A DNA stretch of 64,000 bases, from contig JAVSML010024699.1 in assembly GCA_038503035.1 (NCBI GenBank), forward strand, positions 1,200,755-1,264,754, written 5' to 3'. Each line of letters starts with the position of its first letter. Positions within the stretch are counted from its first letter, which is position 1. Source of the stretch: Crocodylus rhombifer (taxonomy: Eukaryota; Chordata; Crocodylia; Crocodylidae). Shown here piece by piece: positions 22,003-33,354 of the stretch. The notes below the pieces were generated by a model. That model made no database searches. It was not told the origin of the DNA and worked only from the letters and a program-made list of their open reading frames with translations. The position numbers and the translations under genes were made by a program.

Positions 22003-24249
22003 TGGGTGTGTTTCTTTATACGTGATGTCACATGGTATTGCAGAGATGATTGGCTGTGTGGGGGATAATTTGTTACTGATCTGTGATCAAGCAATGAGTA
22101 GGTTATGAAAGCCTTCCTGCTTGCCATTCATTTATAGGCCTCCATCTGAGCACTGACCAGAACTGCTACAGTGGTGATATATGAGACCTCCTCACCTGCT
22201 GAGCACAATGATGATAGCTCCTTCCAAGTAATTTGCTGGGGAGAACCAGAACAGAAGCAGGGACTTTGCCAATATGCCATTGGTTAAGTACATTTACTGG
22301 CCACAGTCCTCTCCAGAGGCAACCACGGAGTCAGACCCTAAAGCTGGGGATGCACCTAAGGAGCAGCAGCAGTAGAAAAGCTTGCCCTAAGGCTCCCTGT
22401 CAATTGGTGAGCATGTGAACTCCATCCCAACAAACCATATCATTTAGGTACAGAGGCTCCCGGCTCTGAAGAGGAAGGGATATAAGTTTATGCGAGTAAT
22501 AGCTTTATGATTCGTCTGTTTTACTTCACTGTATTATTCTGGGAAATAATGTTTGAAGCATTCATTGATTCCAGTGGAACTAAACAAGTAGCTACAGAGC
22601 CAACATTACTTTTAAAAGAAAATTGTTAAATATCCTCCCCCCGCATATCCTCACACAGTAAAGTTAGCTTTAACAATTATATTTGCTTCAACAATTTCTC
22701 CCCTTAAAAAGCTGTGTTCCGACATGGTAGGCTTTTTGTGTACTTTCTCTTCACCATGGTATGCACGTACATAGTAATCCATTTTTTCATCAGTTTGTTG
22801 CTAACAATGAGCCACCTAAGCTCTGAAAACCTCCCTCTGCCGTTAGTTGTAGAAGAATGCTTAAAGGGTTTAAGGATGTCAGTCATCATCTTGTTTTTTA
22901 GGAAGAATGTGTGTGTGCGTGCGTGCATGTGTGTGCGTGTGTGTGCGAGGGAGGGAGAGGGAGCGGGAGGGAGAGGGAACTGGAGTTCAGAAATTACACT
23001 GTGTGTGTGGTCTGAGGTTATTTCTCATTTCATGAAATGCACGCTTCATTCCTGGCTCAAGCAAAACTTGCGCGTCACTGAATAAGTCCCTTATCCACTT
23101 TCCAAAACATTGAAGAGATTTGAAAGGGCTCTGTGGGTGGACTGCTACTATCAGCAAAAGCAAATAAGCCAACTTATTTAGCTAAGCATTTTTAATACTT
23201 AAACATAATAACCTTCAGCAACACTTGAACAGTTGTGGCCAGCGAGGAACGAGGAGCAAGAAAACCCTCTAAAATTTAAGCAGTCACACCTTAATTAACA
23301 TTAAAAGCCAGATCCTAGTTCTTGATGTGTAAAGGTGCTGTCTGATCGTAGTCTGAGAGGAAAAAACTGGGGAAATGACTAAATGAACGGGTTGTACTGT
23401 TTGGAGTCCCCTGTGGTGCTCTGGCTGTAGTTTATTCCGTTTATCCACCTTCCTTTAATCAGACGTGGTGCAAAGCAATTACAGTCCAAAAAAAGATATA
23501 ACCAAGCACTCCTTGTGTCAAAATGTTTTGATGTTCAACATAATTAAATGGTGCTGTCCTGAAAAACTCTGGGTATCCAGAAGCAGAGAGAAAGTATAGC
23601 AAGTATGGCTGGCTGCATGTTGCAACTCAGCATAAACCATGGCTTAACGGCAGTAAAATCCAGAACACAATCAGGATACTTATGGGCCAAACCAGAAGCT
23701 GTGTAAGAGCAGAAGCTTGAATGGCACAAGTAAACCCTGAATAAAGTTTGTATCAAACCAAACGGGAAAGAATTTTGGCCAGAATTAAGTCAGACAGACC
23801 AAGTTCTGCTCTCCAGCATAATATCATTGGCTGGAGCAGACTCAATTTTTCCTATGTGGGACAATCTCACTACTGTAGAGTGTGGACCTCAACAGGGCAT
23901 CCTGAGACCAGTCTCTTCCTGAGCTGAACAGCATAAGATATGCAAACAATAAAGCTCCCTGGTGCTAGCTTAGTACAATTCTGATGAATGTGACCTGAGC
24001 AGGAAGCCCATCTTTTATATTTGGTGAATGTTTTAACATGTACTTGCTATGGAGATGCAAAAAAGAGGAAGAAATCAGGTTGTAGGAGAGGTGTGTGCAT
24101 GCAATACACCCCCTTCCAGTGCTTACTATAAACTTAGACAGTTCTTAGCTACCAGCTCTGAACGATGCTCTGGTACTACCTTTGTACTGTTATTGTTTAT
24201 TACTTTGCTACAGTAGCTGCTCAAATTCTACACTATTTCAAGATCCCCT
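22003..24249. other. Intergenic with one GT-rich simple repeat
   Basis: Holds a GT/GCGT-rich simple repeat at about 22908-22945 followed by a GGGAG-rich purine tract to about 22977. No exon with recognisable homology was found; a hydrophobic open frame at 22714-23085 runs into the simple repeat and was not accepted. Confidence 0.45.
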
Positions 24250-24440
24250 TGGGTACTAGATGTTGAAAGTACATGGAGAAGAGAACAGTTTCTGTCTCAA
24301 AGATTTTACAGTCCAAAGAGATGAACAGTGGGAGAAAGGATATATTAGTTCCTCCTTTTGGCAGACAGGGACTGAGGCATGGAAAGATTAAATGTTTTTT
24401 TCAGGAAATCTGTTGTGGACTTTGGAGCCAAAGCTGGATT
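24250..24440 (+). repeat. MIR-like SINE relic
   Basis: Contains 'tctcaaagattttacagtcc', 'ggcagacagggactgaggca' and 'ggaaagattaaat', the decayed core of MIR ('..acagatggggaaactgaggcacagagaggttaagt..'). Confidence 0.4.
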
Positions 24441-25964
24441 GCCTACGGCCTAGGGCTGATGCCTTGACCCCAAAACCATCCTTCCTTTTTCAGGTCTTTC
24501 TGGGATCTTGCTATGAATTCTAGCAAGTCTCTTCCTTGCTGTCAGGCTACAAGTGTTCAGATTGTGCACTGCTTTTGGAGCAGGAGGCAAGCCCCCAAAG
24601 ATAATTCAATTTGCACAGATCAGTCAGGCCAGGCACAGTTAACTCATTTGTAGTATAAGTGGATCTCTTGAAATGGGGAGAGAGTAGCAGAGCTGGGAGG
24701 AAAAGGAAGGGCTTATAGGGGGTTGCTGGACTGACAGATAATATCTAACATTAATGTTGCAGACAGAGTTCCAAATACCACAAAGCCCATGCCATGCATT
24801 ACTCATTATTTGGTTTCCCAGCCCATGGACTAAAGGAGTGGATTGTAAAGCAATCCACACTTTCATTAGGGGTGGGGGGTAAGGGGTGTGGGTTGAAATA
24901 TTTCAGAGCCAATCTGATTGATTCTACCCAAGGAGTTTCCCTGGTTCCAGATGTGCACATCCTCAAAACAGGGGAAGTCCACTGCCAGATAAGGGCCTCT
25001 ACTCACTGGTTGTCAGTTTCAATGCCTGGGTACCAGAAGCCAAGCTCAGTAGCCAGCCCTCCATGACACTGTCCAGACAAGGTTTTCCCAGAGTTGGACA
25101 GCCTTAAATAAATTCTCGTCATAAAAATCCATGCCAGCTTCAAACACCACACTATAAAATGTTTCTCCTTCTGAAGCTAGCAATCAGAAAACCTCTCCCT
25201 GGAAAAAGATCTCTGAAGCAGTTCCTATTATAGGACCTGCAGCTAAGTTGATGGTGGTAAATGACCACAGTATTCTTTGGGGGGCTGTGGGTGTCAAAAG
25301 AAAGATGCATGTGAGAAAACTGCACTGACTGAAGGCAGATCATGTTTTTGAACACTAGAGGTAGTTTAGTAGCCCAGGCCTGTTTCTGATTAAAATCAGA
25401 GTCCTTCAGATGAATGGAATGTAAACCACATACCAATTATTGGAATCCCATAAAGGAAACTCCCTTTTCCGTCTGTCTATCCATCCATCTATCCGCCCAC
25501 CCACACAACTAAAGTGTCTCAGATATAGCTCTCTTTAGAAACTATGGAAAATTCTACTCTTGTGCTTGTTCCCTTTACCCACGCCTCCTTGGTCCTGGAC
25601 TAAAATTGAAGAGATGAAATTGCTGTGAAACCACTTGAACACTTATCAAAGAAACAGACCTGTTAATTAAAGGGATTATATTTCCTGGCACCAAAGCAAA
25701 ACACACAGAACTAAGTCTTTAGGCCCTTCCTCAGGCAAACTTCCCTTGATTTCAGTGGCAGTGTGCCTGTAGAGGGACTTCAGGATTTGAGCCTCTGGAT
25801 AAAATCTGTTAGAAATGAAAGCATTAATCCAGTGCACCTGAAGTCAGGAAGCCATAGAAAATATGGATCTCTAAAATTAATCAATAAAACAACCACATAC
25901 TTGGTAGGTTGAATCACTAATTACTTTGCACTTTTGCTGCCCCTTTTACTAAAGGGTCTCCAAG
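24441..25964. other. Intergenic, nothing firm
   Basis: A short (CTAT/CCAT)n-like stretch lies at about 25474-25505. No gene or clear repeat was identified. Confidence 0.4.
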
Positions 25965-26140
25965 TAATCAATTGTATTAGTTTAGCTTCCTGTCACTTCT
26001 GTGAGGCCAGAAGTATTACAATATCTATTTTATAGATGGGGAGACTGAAGGCACCAAAGTTGAGTGTCAGCAAATCAAAGCCAGAAGAATCGAATCCCAG
26101 TCCCTTGCTCTAACCACAAGACATGCTGTCTCTCCTAAGT
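25965..26140 (+). repeat. MIR-like SINE
   Basis: The order 'tattttatagatggggagac', 'tgaaggcaccaaagttgag', 'tcgaatcccagtcccttgct' and 'ctaaccacaagacatgctg' follows the MIR consensus from core to tRNA-distal end (enter/exit phrases 'ttttacagatgaggaaactg' and 'ttaaccactacaccatgctg'). Confidence 0.65.
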
Positions 26141-28454
26141 ATACCCTAATCTTAATCATTTAGTTCTTAAACCAGTTGATCCCTCCTACATGAATAAGGT
26201 TAATATATCTATTTAATAAGTATGTTCTACTTCTGATATCTATGACCCCACTTAAAGAATTTATATCCACGATAAAGGTAATGTTACGGCCTGTTTTTTA
26301 TGTTCCCACTCTAATTGCAGTCTGAAGACCATAGTGAGGCAGCATTAGAGCAGCTGGAAGAAGGTTTAAATTATCATAGGTCTGTACAAGCTGGTTCTCC
26401 AGCAGCACATCTTATTTCACTGTCTGTTTTCTGATACTCTGCTGGCCTCTAGAGGGACAAATTATAAATAAGCTGGCACACGAACCAAATTGGAAATAAA
26501 CTTGGAAATAAATGCTGCATTTTATTCTCCTATCTTTTTCCCCAGGCATCTCTTTCATGTCTGTAACGCTCAGCGAGAGTGAGGCTTGGCAGCCTCTTGG
26601 TAGCAATTTATTTTACGGAAATGATTTCCTTTTGGTTTTCATTGAGAACACCTTCTTTTAGTTAGGGAGGTCTGGATGGAACTTCTTTAGTACCCCACCA
26701 ATGACGCCCACTAGCTAGAAGAGTGGGAGTATCTGTTGAAAGGGTGCTTGGGTGAGTGGGACAGGAGAAAGAAACTCTACAAGGTGGCAGAAGAGCCCCT
26801 ATGGATAGAAGTGCATAAAAGGGAACTTTGTGCATGGTGTTTATTCATATCTTTTTACCTCTCACTGCTGAGAGCTCTGCTCCTGAATATTCTCATTCTC
26901 AATAAATAGCTCCAATGCACTGTGTAAAAGGGATGGTGGTTTGGAAACTGCAAGCAAACATCAAATCTCCTGTTTCTCTCCCCTCCTTCTGCTTACCTGC
27001 TTGCTGAAATAGTTTGCTGCTTTCCCCTGCCTCATTGCCTGGCTCCTGCTTTCTGGGTTTCTCCGGGACTGTAAATAACTGTATTAAATTTGCTGCACAG
27101 TGCAGAGACTTAAACCCTGAGTAGTAAGCAGCACAGGCTGTCATGGGTTTGTTTAATATTCAAGTAAACATATCCCTGAAATGTCAGTTTACCTTTCTGA
27201 ATTTTCACAGCATAACCATGTGTTCGGGCATTTTTTTTTTTTAAAGGTCTTATTTTCTCTTCTTCCAAAACCAACAGAACACATCCTCCTGTTCCCCAGC
27301 TCCCTTCCTTCCCCATTGTCTCCACTCCTGCCTGTCAATTCCCTCCTAAATGAAATGCTCATGTCTCTTGATGATATCTCCATTCCCACCCTCTTCCTAT
27401 TTGCCAGCTCTTTTCCACTTCAAGTGAGGTCTGCTGTTCCCATTTATTTGACCCCAAACCAAACTAATTAGCAATTTCTCTGCCTACTGATACGATAAAC
27501 ATAGCATATGCTTGTATTGGCCTCTCCTTTTTCTTTTGAAGTAAACGTCAGAAGTTTCCATTATGTTAGCGGGAATCTCTGCTAAAATTGCTACCCTCTC
27601 TATCCCACATGTATAAGGCAATATTCATCAATGCAGAAGAGCCTTGCACTAAAGCTGTTATAGCAACAGTGGGTTCAACAAAGCCTTGAGCAGGCTTCTG
27701 CTGTGTGGTATATGGTATTTCACCCATAGAAATCACTCTGAGAATCCTTAATTAACTAAACTCAGTCACAGTAACAGTATACGACTGCTGCTTCTGAAGT
27801 TGGTGACAAAAATCATATTGATGCCAGTGGGGAAAAGATTAAGATTCCAATTTTCTGGGAAATCAGAAGCTCCAATGTCATTTTATCATCTACGACTCCT
27901 ATGGAAATACTTTCTCTCATTTTGGTGTTATTCTGCATTGCCGTCATTTTTCTGAAAATACTTTTTACATCCCCCCCGCAAAAAACTCCCCCAAAAACCC
28001 TGAATCTCAATCAAAATATATAGTCAACTATTTTATGCAAATGTCCAAAAATGTAGTAATACATATAAGTGATTACAGGCATGAAAAATTTGCAGCGTAG
28101 TCATATGACATATAAGAATTGAACAGTACCTCTAAATAATTTGTGAGTCCTCTTCCTGGTGTTCACTGTGCTTTGTGTTTTAGGAAATACCTAAAGCAGC
28201 ATACATAAAAGTAGTCTTTGCATATTGGTATATATATATTAGTTAACATGTTTAGGGAATCCTACTGTGTCCATGTGGTTTCTATACGTTATGGGTAATG
28301 AGGATTGTACCCTAATTTAAGAACATGATGAACTACAGAGGCGTGGTGAAACTAAAACTGCAGCCACAATAAACTAAACTAAAAAAGGGAAATTAAAAAT
28401 ATCTGGCTGTTTTCAAAAATATGACTAGTCAATCATGTCTTAAGCTGTTACCTG
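26141..28454. other. Intergenic, nothing firm
   Basis: A C/T-rich stretch lies at about 27240-27430. No supported exon or RNA gene. Confidence 0.4.
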
Positions 28455-28582
28455 GCCACATGTTAATGTAATGAATGGTGTGATAAAACAAGGAACAAGC
28501 CACAAAATTATTTCCCAAAAAATGTAAAATGTATAATAATTTTGTGGCTGGTTCCTATCACACTATTAAGTGAACATGTGGC
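28455..28582. mobile_element. 128-bp hairpin MITE
   Basis: The left arm 28455-28512 (begins 'gccacatgttaatg', ends 'cacaaaattatt') pairs with the right arm 28535-28582 (begins 'aataattttgtggctggttc', ends 'gaacatgtggc') around a 22-base loop, with a small deletion in the right arm. It is almost entirely inverted repeat, which is typical of a miniature inverted-repeat element. No target duplication was resolved. Confidence 0.7.
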
Positions 28583-28660
28583 GTGGTGTGCCCCTGCAGC
28601 TGAGAGCCCCATCAGTGACAGGGCTCCCAGCCATGGATACTTGCTACTGCCAGTGCAGGA

Positions 28661-29300
28661 TCATATATTCATAGATGTTAGGCAGCTGGAAGGCATCTCA
28701 CAAGATCATTGGGTCCAACTCCCCTGCACTTGGGCAGGAAAGACTTCTGGGGTCAAATGACCCTAGCAAGGTGCACGTCAAGTCATTTTTTAAAGCTCTC
28801 CAGGGTAGGTGACTGCACCATCTCTGGAGGGAGTCTTTTCCAGACCCTAGGCACTCGAATCGTGAAGTAGTTTCTCCTTATGTCCAATCTGAAGACATCT
28901 TCAAGAGTTTGTGTCCATTGTTTCTTGTCTTCCCCTGGGGTGCCTTGGTGAATAGATGCCTCTCCTTCCCTCTTAAGTTTTCTTTTCTCTAGGCTTAACA
29001 GTCCCATGTCTTTCAGCCTCTCCTCGTATGACCTGCTCTCCAGACCTGTATGCCCGTGGCCCCCTTTGGACTCTCTCAAGCTTCTTCACACCTTTCTGAA
29101 GTCCAGCGCCCACAACTGGACGCGGTACTCCAGCTGTGGTCTCACCAAGGCCAAGTAGAGCGGGAGGATGACATCCTTAGTCTTGCCTAAGATGTATTGG
29201 TAGATGCATGACAGTGTTTTATTTGCTCTGCCAGCTACAGCGTTGCATTGGTGACTCACATTCATGACCATGATCCCTGGCTCACCCTGGACTGGTAATA
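28661..29300 (-). mobile_element. CR1 LINE 3' end
   Basis: On the minus strand it encodes the CR1 RT tail: RANKTLSCIY, ILPLYLALVRPQLEY, then SYEERLKDMGLLSLEKRKLK, DVFRLDIRRNYFTI and VWKRLPPEMVQSPTLESFKK. It then carries the 3' UTR ('gttggacccaatgatc' with 'ccagctgcctaacatc') ending in 'ctatgaatatatga' at 28661. It has one or two frame breaks. It lies between two hairpin elements. Confidence 0.85.
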
Positions 29301-29302
29301 AG

Positions 29303-29408
29303 GCATGATGGGATCTGATACTTCCTCCCACAATTGCGTCTCCTGCCATGCACATGTGGCATGTCAGAAAACACAATTGTGGGGATCATGCACCATATCC
29401 CATCACAT
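29303..29408. mobile_element. 106-bp hairpin MITE
   Basis: The left arm 29303-29339 ('gcatgatgggatctgat...cccacaattgcg') pairs with the right arm 29371-29408 ('acacaattgtggggatcatg...atcccatcacat'). The loop carries a further near-palindrome 'gccatgcacatgtggc'. It directly abuts the 5' boundary of the CR1 at 28661-29300. Confidence 0.6.
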
Positions 29409-30605
29409 CTTTACATGCTTGTCTGCCAAGGGTCTATATTTCACATATTCTGATGATCATCAATAAATTTGTCAGCTACTTGTGTAGTTTTATTTTCATA
29501 TGGCAACTTAATGAAATAAATAAGATACGTTAAGCATTTTATTTGACTATATATTGCTTTTAACATCTCAATACTTCATTACATTAAGAAAAGGAAAATT
29601 ATAATAATAATAACGTGCACAGCTCCCTCAGGCATGTTATTATTACATCCCAGATTGGTTGCCAAGCTGCTGTTTGTATTAACACAAAATATCATATACA
29701 AAAATGACCAAAAATAGCTACCGTCTATTGTAATGACCTAACTTATGGCCTGTCTGCAAGAACAAAGTTTCTGTGGGGCCTATAACCCCATTTTTAAGTG
29801 TCATGACCCCAAAGTTACCACCCCTGGTTCAGGACTTGGTGAATTACTGGAAAGATTTATTCAGACATTTGGAATGCAGTTCATGCTCCTACAAATCAGA
29901 GGACAGTGATGACATTTATGGGATATAATTTAAGATCTGTAAGAAGTTATAGGAAGAGCAGTTATAAACCTTCTCTCAGGCTTAATTTGTAGCATGTCAT
30001 GTATTAGATATTATATATTTTATATATAATAACCATATACACTTAACCTTTCTAAATGCCCCTTTCACAGATTTTAAGCCTAGAAAGGACTGTTTGATCA
30101 AGCCTGAACTCCCACATAGGGTAGGCTGTAGAATTTTGCCCACTTACATTTTATATTAGTAGTAAGAGTAAGTGTCTGTAGGGCACAGGAACTAGAAAGC
30201 CATTAAAATACTGTATTTTCTCACATATAGAATGCCTTGAAATAAGATACACGCCTTGCTTTTGAAAGGCAGAATGAAGAAAAAAGTTCTTCTTTGCAGT
30301 AGCTAAATAGCAGCAGCTGGGAAGTCAAGCCTGCTCATTGTTCTGCTCTCTGTGCATTGTGTGCAGTTACTTTCTGTTTTGCCTGGCAGAAGTTTATGAG
30401 CTAGAAGCTGAGGTTACTGTATTTCTGTGCATATAATGCACATCCTAATTTCCAGCAGCTGGTTTTTAGAAAAAAAGGTACATGTTATAGGAAAGAAAAT
30501 ATGGTAGTTTGTGAGCCCTCTAGTGGCTTTCACTGCATTCTGTATATTAAGATGTCAGCCAGGGCAATGTATGTAGCTAGGCCACAAACGCTTATGTATA
30601 ATTGA
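29409..30605. other. Intergenic, AT-rich, nothing recognised
   Basis: Short (AAT)n run near 29603-29620. No exon or RNA gene was seen. Confidence 0.45.
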
Positions 30606-31533
30606 TAGGAGCGCACCGATAGAGATTTTTGGGACTGATACTGATAGGTGATTTTTAAGGAGGCATATCGGCCGATAACAATCTGATTTCTGATACCAGC
30701 CTGGCAGCTTGGAGAGCTGCTGCAGCTGGTAAGTCTGGTGTGGTGGAAGCAGGGGGGTAGGGGGAGGGAAGGAGCATGGGGAGTGCAGATCAAGGCCCTG
30801 GCAGTGAGGGAGGAGTGGGGCTGGGGCTGGGGCTGGGGCTGGGGTAGTGGCAGGAGCTAGAGCAAGCAGTGCCTGGCCAGGGCAGGGTGCGGCAGGCATG
30901 GCTCATCCAGGAAGTGCGGGGAGGGGGGTGCTCCTGTCATTGCATGCTGCTTGTCCAGGAGCCGCTGGTCCAGCACTTGCCTGCTTGTCTGGCAGCTCCC
31001 ACTACTCATCCTGGAGGGGATGGGGTGTGGGAGGCATGTGCCCCTGGATCTGCACAGGGCAGGGCAGGGCACACGAACCCGCTACCCCCATGCCCTCCTG
31101 GACAAGTGGTGGGTGCAGTGGCAGGAGCTGCTGAACAAACTGGTAAGCACCAGACCAGCGGCTCCTGGATGTGCAGTGCGCAGTGGCGGGAACCACTCCC
31201 CCACGCCCCCTGGGTGATCCATGGCTCCATCCCACACCTGCTCTGCCCCAGCTGGGCAGCATTTGCCCCAGCCCTTTCCCCAGCCCCACTCCTCCCTCAC
31301 CGCGAGGGGTCTTGATCTGCTCCCCACCCTTCCCTCCCCTCTCTCCTTCCACCACAACAGACTTACAAGCTTCTGGGCTGTGCTTCTTGCTGCCTATGTG
31401 CTGCACTATGGCTAAGCACATGCATGGGCATTTATTAGCCAAATTATAGACCACATCAGGCCAATTTCCAATACAATCAATTTTCTTTATACTGGTGCCA
31501 ATCTAATATCGAACCAAAGTATCGGTGCACCTA
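30606..31533. mobile_element. 928-bp fold-back DNA element, near-complete inverted repeat
   Basis: Its termini are 'taggagcgcaccgata' and, reverse complemented, 'taggtgcaccgatac'. Almost the whole element folds on itself around a centre near 31060. Examples: 'gtccaggagccgctggtcca' (30954) pairs with 'tggaccagcggctcctgg'-like sequence at about 31155-31175; 'gtgagggaggagtggggctg' (30804) pairs with 'cagccccactcctccctcac' (31281); 'taagtctggtgtggtggaag' (30730) pairs with 'ccttccaccacaacagactta' sequence near 31345. The termini resemble hAT-type ends; possible flanking copies 'ataattga' and 'ataattaa' are offset by two bases. It has no transposase. Confidence 0.8.
30817..30844 (+). repeat. (GGGGCT)4-GGGG, G-quadruplex-capable tract
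   Basis: Five G4 tracts separated by CT. The complementary arm of the fold-back element has a decayed C-rich counterpart (about 31262-31285), so the tract probably expanded in one arm only. Confidence 0.9.
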
Positions 31534-32157
31534 TAATAATTAATAACAAATTCTTTGGAACTTGTTTATGGGATTTGTAGAGGCATGTTGCCTTGAGTTT
31601 ATGTTACAGGAAAAAGTCATCTTGAATGCCCATATCTCCCCAAGCCGCTTCAAAATTCAAGGGAAAAATCAAGATGTTCACGATGCCTCCACTTCTACAA
31701 GATTTTCTTCTTGGGTTCTAAGTTCTATAGAGAGCAAGAGATTAAAGGGAGTTTGGTTGACAATTCCTTGATTCTTGCATTTTTTCTGTCTTTTATGCTA
31801 CTTTGAAAATGGAGACTTCCTTCTCATTCTGGACAGCATCCTTCCTCAATATTTATAATAAAATTATAGCTATGCTTCCTACTGGTCATACCTGCAATAT
31901 TCCAAAAGTTGGAAGAACTGCAGCATGGTAATGACATCAAACTCTAAACTCTGTACACTCTCAGAATACACACGGCACTTGAGTGAGCCATATTGTCCTT
32001 CCTTATTGCTTGGAAGGTTTCCCAGAGTTTGTAGTGTGCCATGCATTAGATATAGTAAATGCCATAACATTTCTATCACACTGCTAAGGCCAATTCCTAC
32101 ATATTTCCAGAGTGCCTCTGAGGATTTCCAGTGACCTTATCTAAATGTTCATGCTGG
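31534..32157. other. Intergenic, nothing recognised
   Basis: AT-rich with no supported exon. Confidence 0.4.
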
Positions 32158-32185
32158 TATTTAGCTGGTATATACCAGCTAAATA
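32158..32185. repeat. Perfect 28-bp palindrome
   Basis: TATTTAGCTGGTAT followed by its exact reverse complement ATACCAGCTAAATA. Flanking bases repeat parts of it ('atgctggtat' before, 'tgttggtatata' after). It lies 28 bases before the first recognisable CR1 ORF1 codon. Confidence 0.9.
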
Positions 32186-32212
32186 TTCCATGTTGGTATA
32201 TATGGATCAAAA

Positions 32213-33213
32213 TTGTCCAAAATTGTTCCGGCCTCCACGCAGATGGAGCCTCTGGCTCTTGGCTGCAGGGGCTGCCTGACACTTTTTCAGGCTCTGGGGG
32301 CTGGGAGCATGGCCATCTCCGCTTGTGAGGTCTGCTCCCTTTTGGGTTCTCTGGCATGCCAGCTGGAGGAGCTCCAGGCCGCAGTCCAGACACTGAGCAC
32401 CATCAGGGATAGTGAGCGGGAGATCAACTCCTGCTCCCAGGCCCTTCAACCCCTGGAGGCGGAGGGTAGACCAAGGTCACCTTCCAGGACAAGGAAGGAC
32501 TTGGGGACTTCCCATGCTGTCCAGCCAAGGGGTTGGACCAAGGTGGTCAAGGGCCCCAAGGCCTGCCACACCAAGGTCTCCACCCCACTGGAGCTTTGCA
32601 ACAGGTACAAACTGCTTGCAGCCCCAGCAGAGCCTGCTAAGCTGCCAGCTCTGATAGGCAGCACAGGCTCAACTGTAGCTACTGCCTCCGCTCTCCCTAA
32701 GACAAAACACAAAGTGTTTGTCATAGGAGACTCCATCCTGAGGGGGACTGAGGGGCCAATCTGCCACCCCGACCCCTTAGCCCGGGAAGTCTGCTGCTTC
32801 CTGGGAGCCCATATCTGAGACACTGCAGAGAAGATCCCTGAGCTCCTCCAGTCCAGTGACCACTACCCTATGCTCCTTATCCATGTGGGCATGAATGACA
32901 TGGCTTGGAGTGCTCCCAGCTGAGTCATGAAGTGCTACAGGGATTTGGGAGTGGAGCTAAAGGAGTTGTGAGCACAGGTGGTGTTTTCTTCAATCCTCCC
33001 AGTCTCAGGCTACGGGCTCAGGAGGGAGAGGTAGTGAACCAAAGACTGTGGTGCTGGTGTCATCAGGAAGCCTTTAGCTTCCATGACTGCAATCCACTCT
33101 TTGGTAAGAGAGGCAGTGAGCTGCTAGGAAGGGACAGCCTCCGCCTCTCTCCGCTGGGGAGGAGGCTCTTTTCAGCCAGACTGGCTAACCTGCTCCACTG
33201 GACTTTAAACTAA
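32213..33213 (+). pseudogene. CR1 ORF1 with SGNH/GDSL-like esterase domain, inactivated
   Basis: The first open part (32213-32818) has an N-terminal region with CEVCSLLGSLACQLEELQ, which suggests a short coiled coil with Cys residues. A Pro/Ser-rich linker follows, then KVFVIGDSILRG, whose GDS (residues 172-174) is the nucleophile block of the esterase domain known in CR1 ORF1 proteins. A stop TGA at 32816 interrupts it. The same frame continues with HVGMNDMA (about 32880-32903), the GxND block. After a frame change, DSLRLSPLGRRLFSARLANL (from 33133) is the last block, where the catalytic His is replaced by Arg (codon cgc). Several more stops lie between. ORF1 protein normally binds element RNA in the RNP; the esterase role is not settled. 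Confidence 0.75.
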
Positions 33214-33354
33214 GCCAGCCGGGGGATGGGGGGGAACTACCACCACTGCTGGCCCGCTGAGCAACCCTTGCAAAACCAGCGGGTCAAGACACTTAGGGGA
33301 GCCCACCCCTGCCCCAGCCTTGGAATGAGTTATAGGCAAGACAAGGGACCCTAA

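Noticed and set aside
22714..23085. Hydrophobic 123-codon frame that could be a membrane protein
   Set aside because: It runs through a GT/GCGT simple repeat, has no splice or family support, and its hydrophobicity follows from T-rich sequence.
30555..31454. Clustered frames of 64-150 codons in the fold-back element
   Set aside because: Pro/Gly/Ala-rich peptides in all frames of a GC-rich inverted repeat; no transposase motif.
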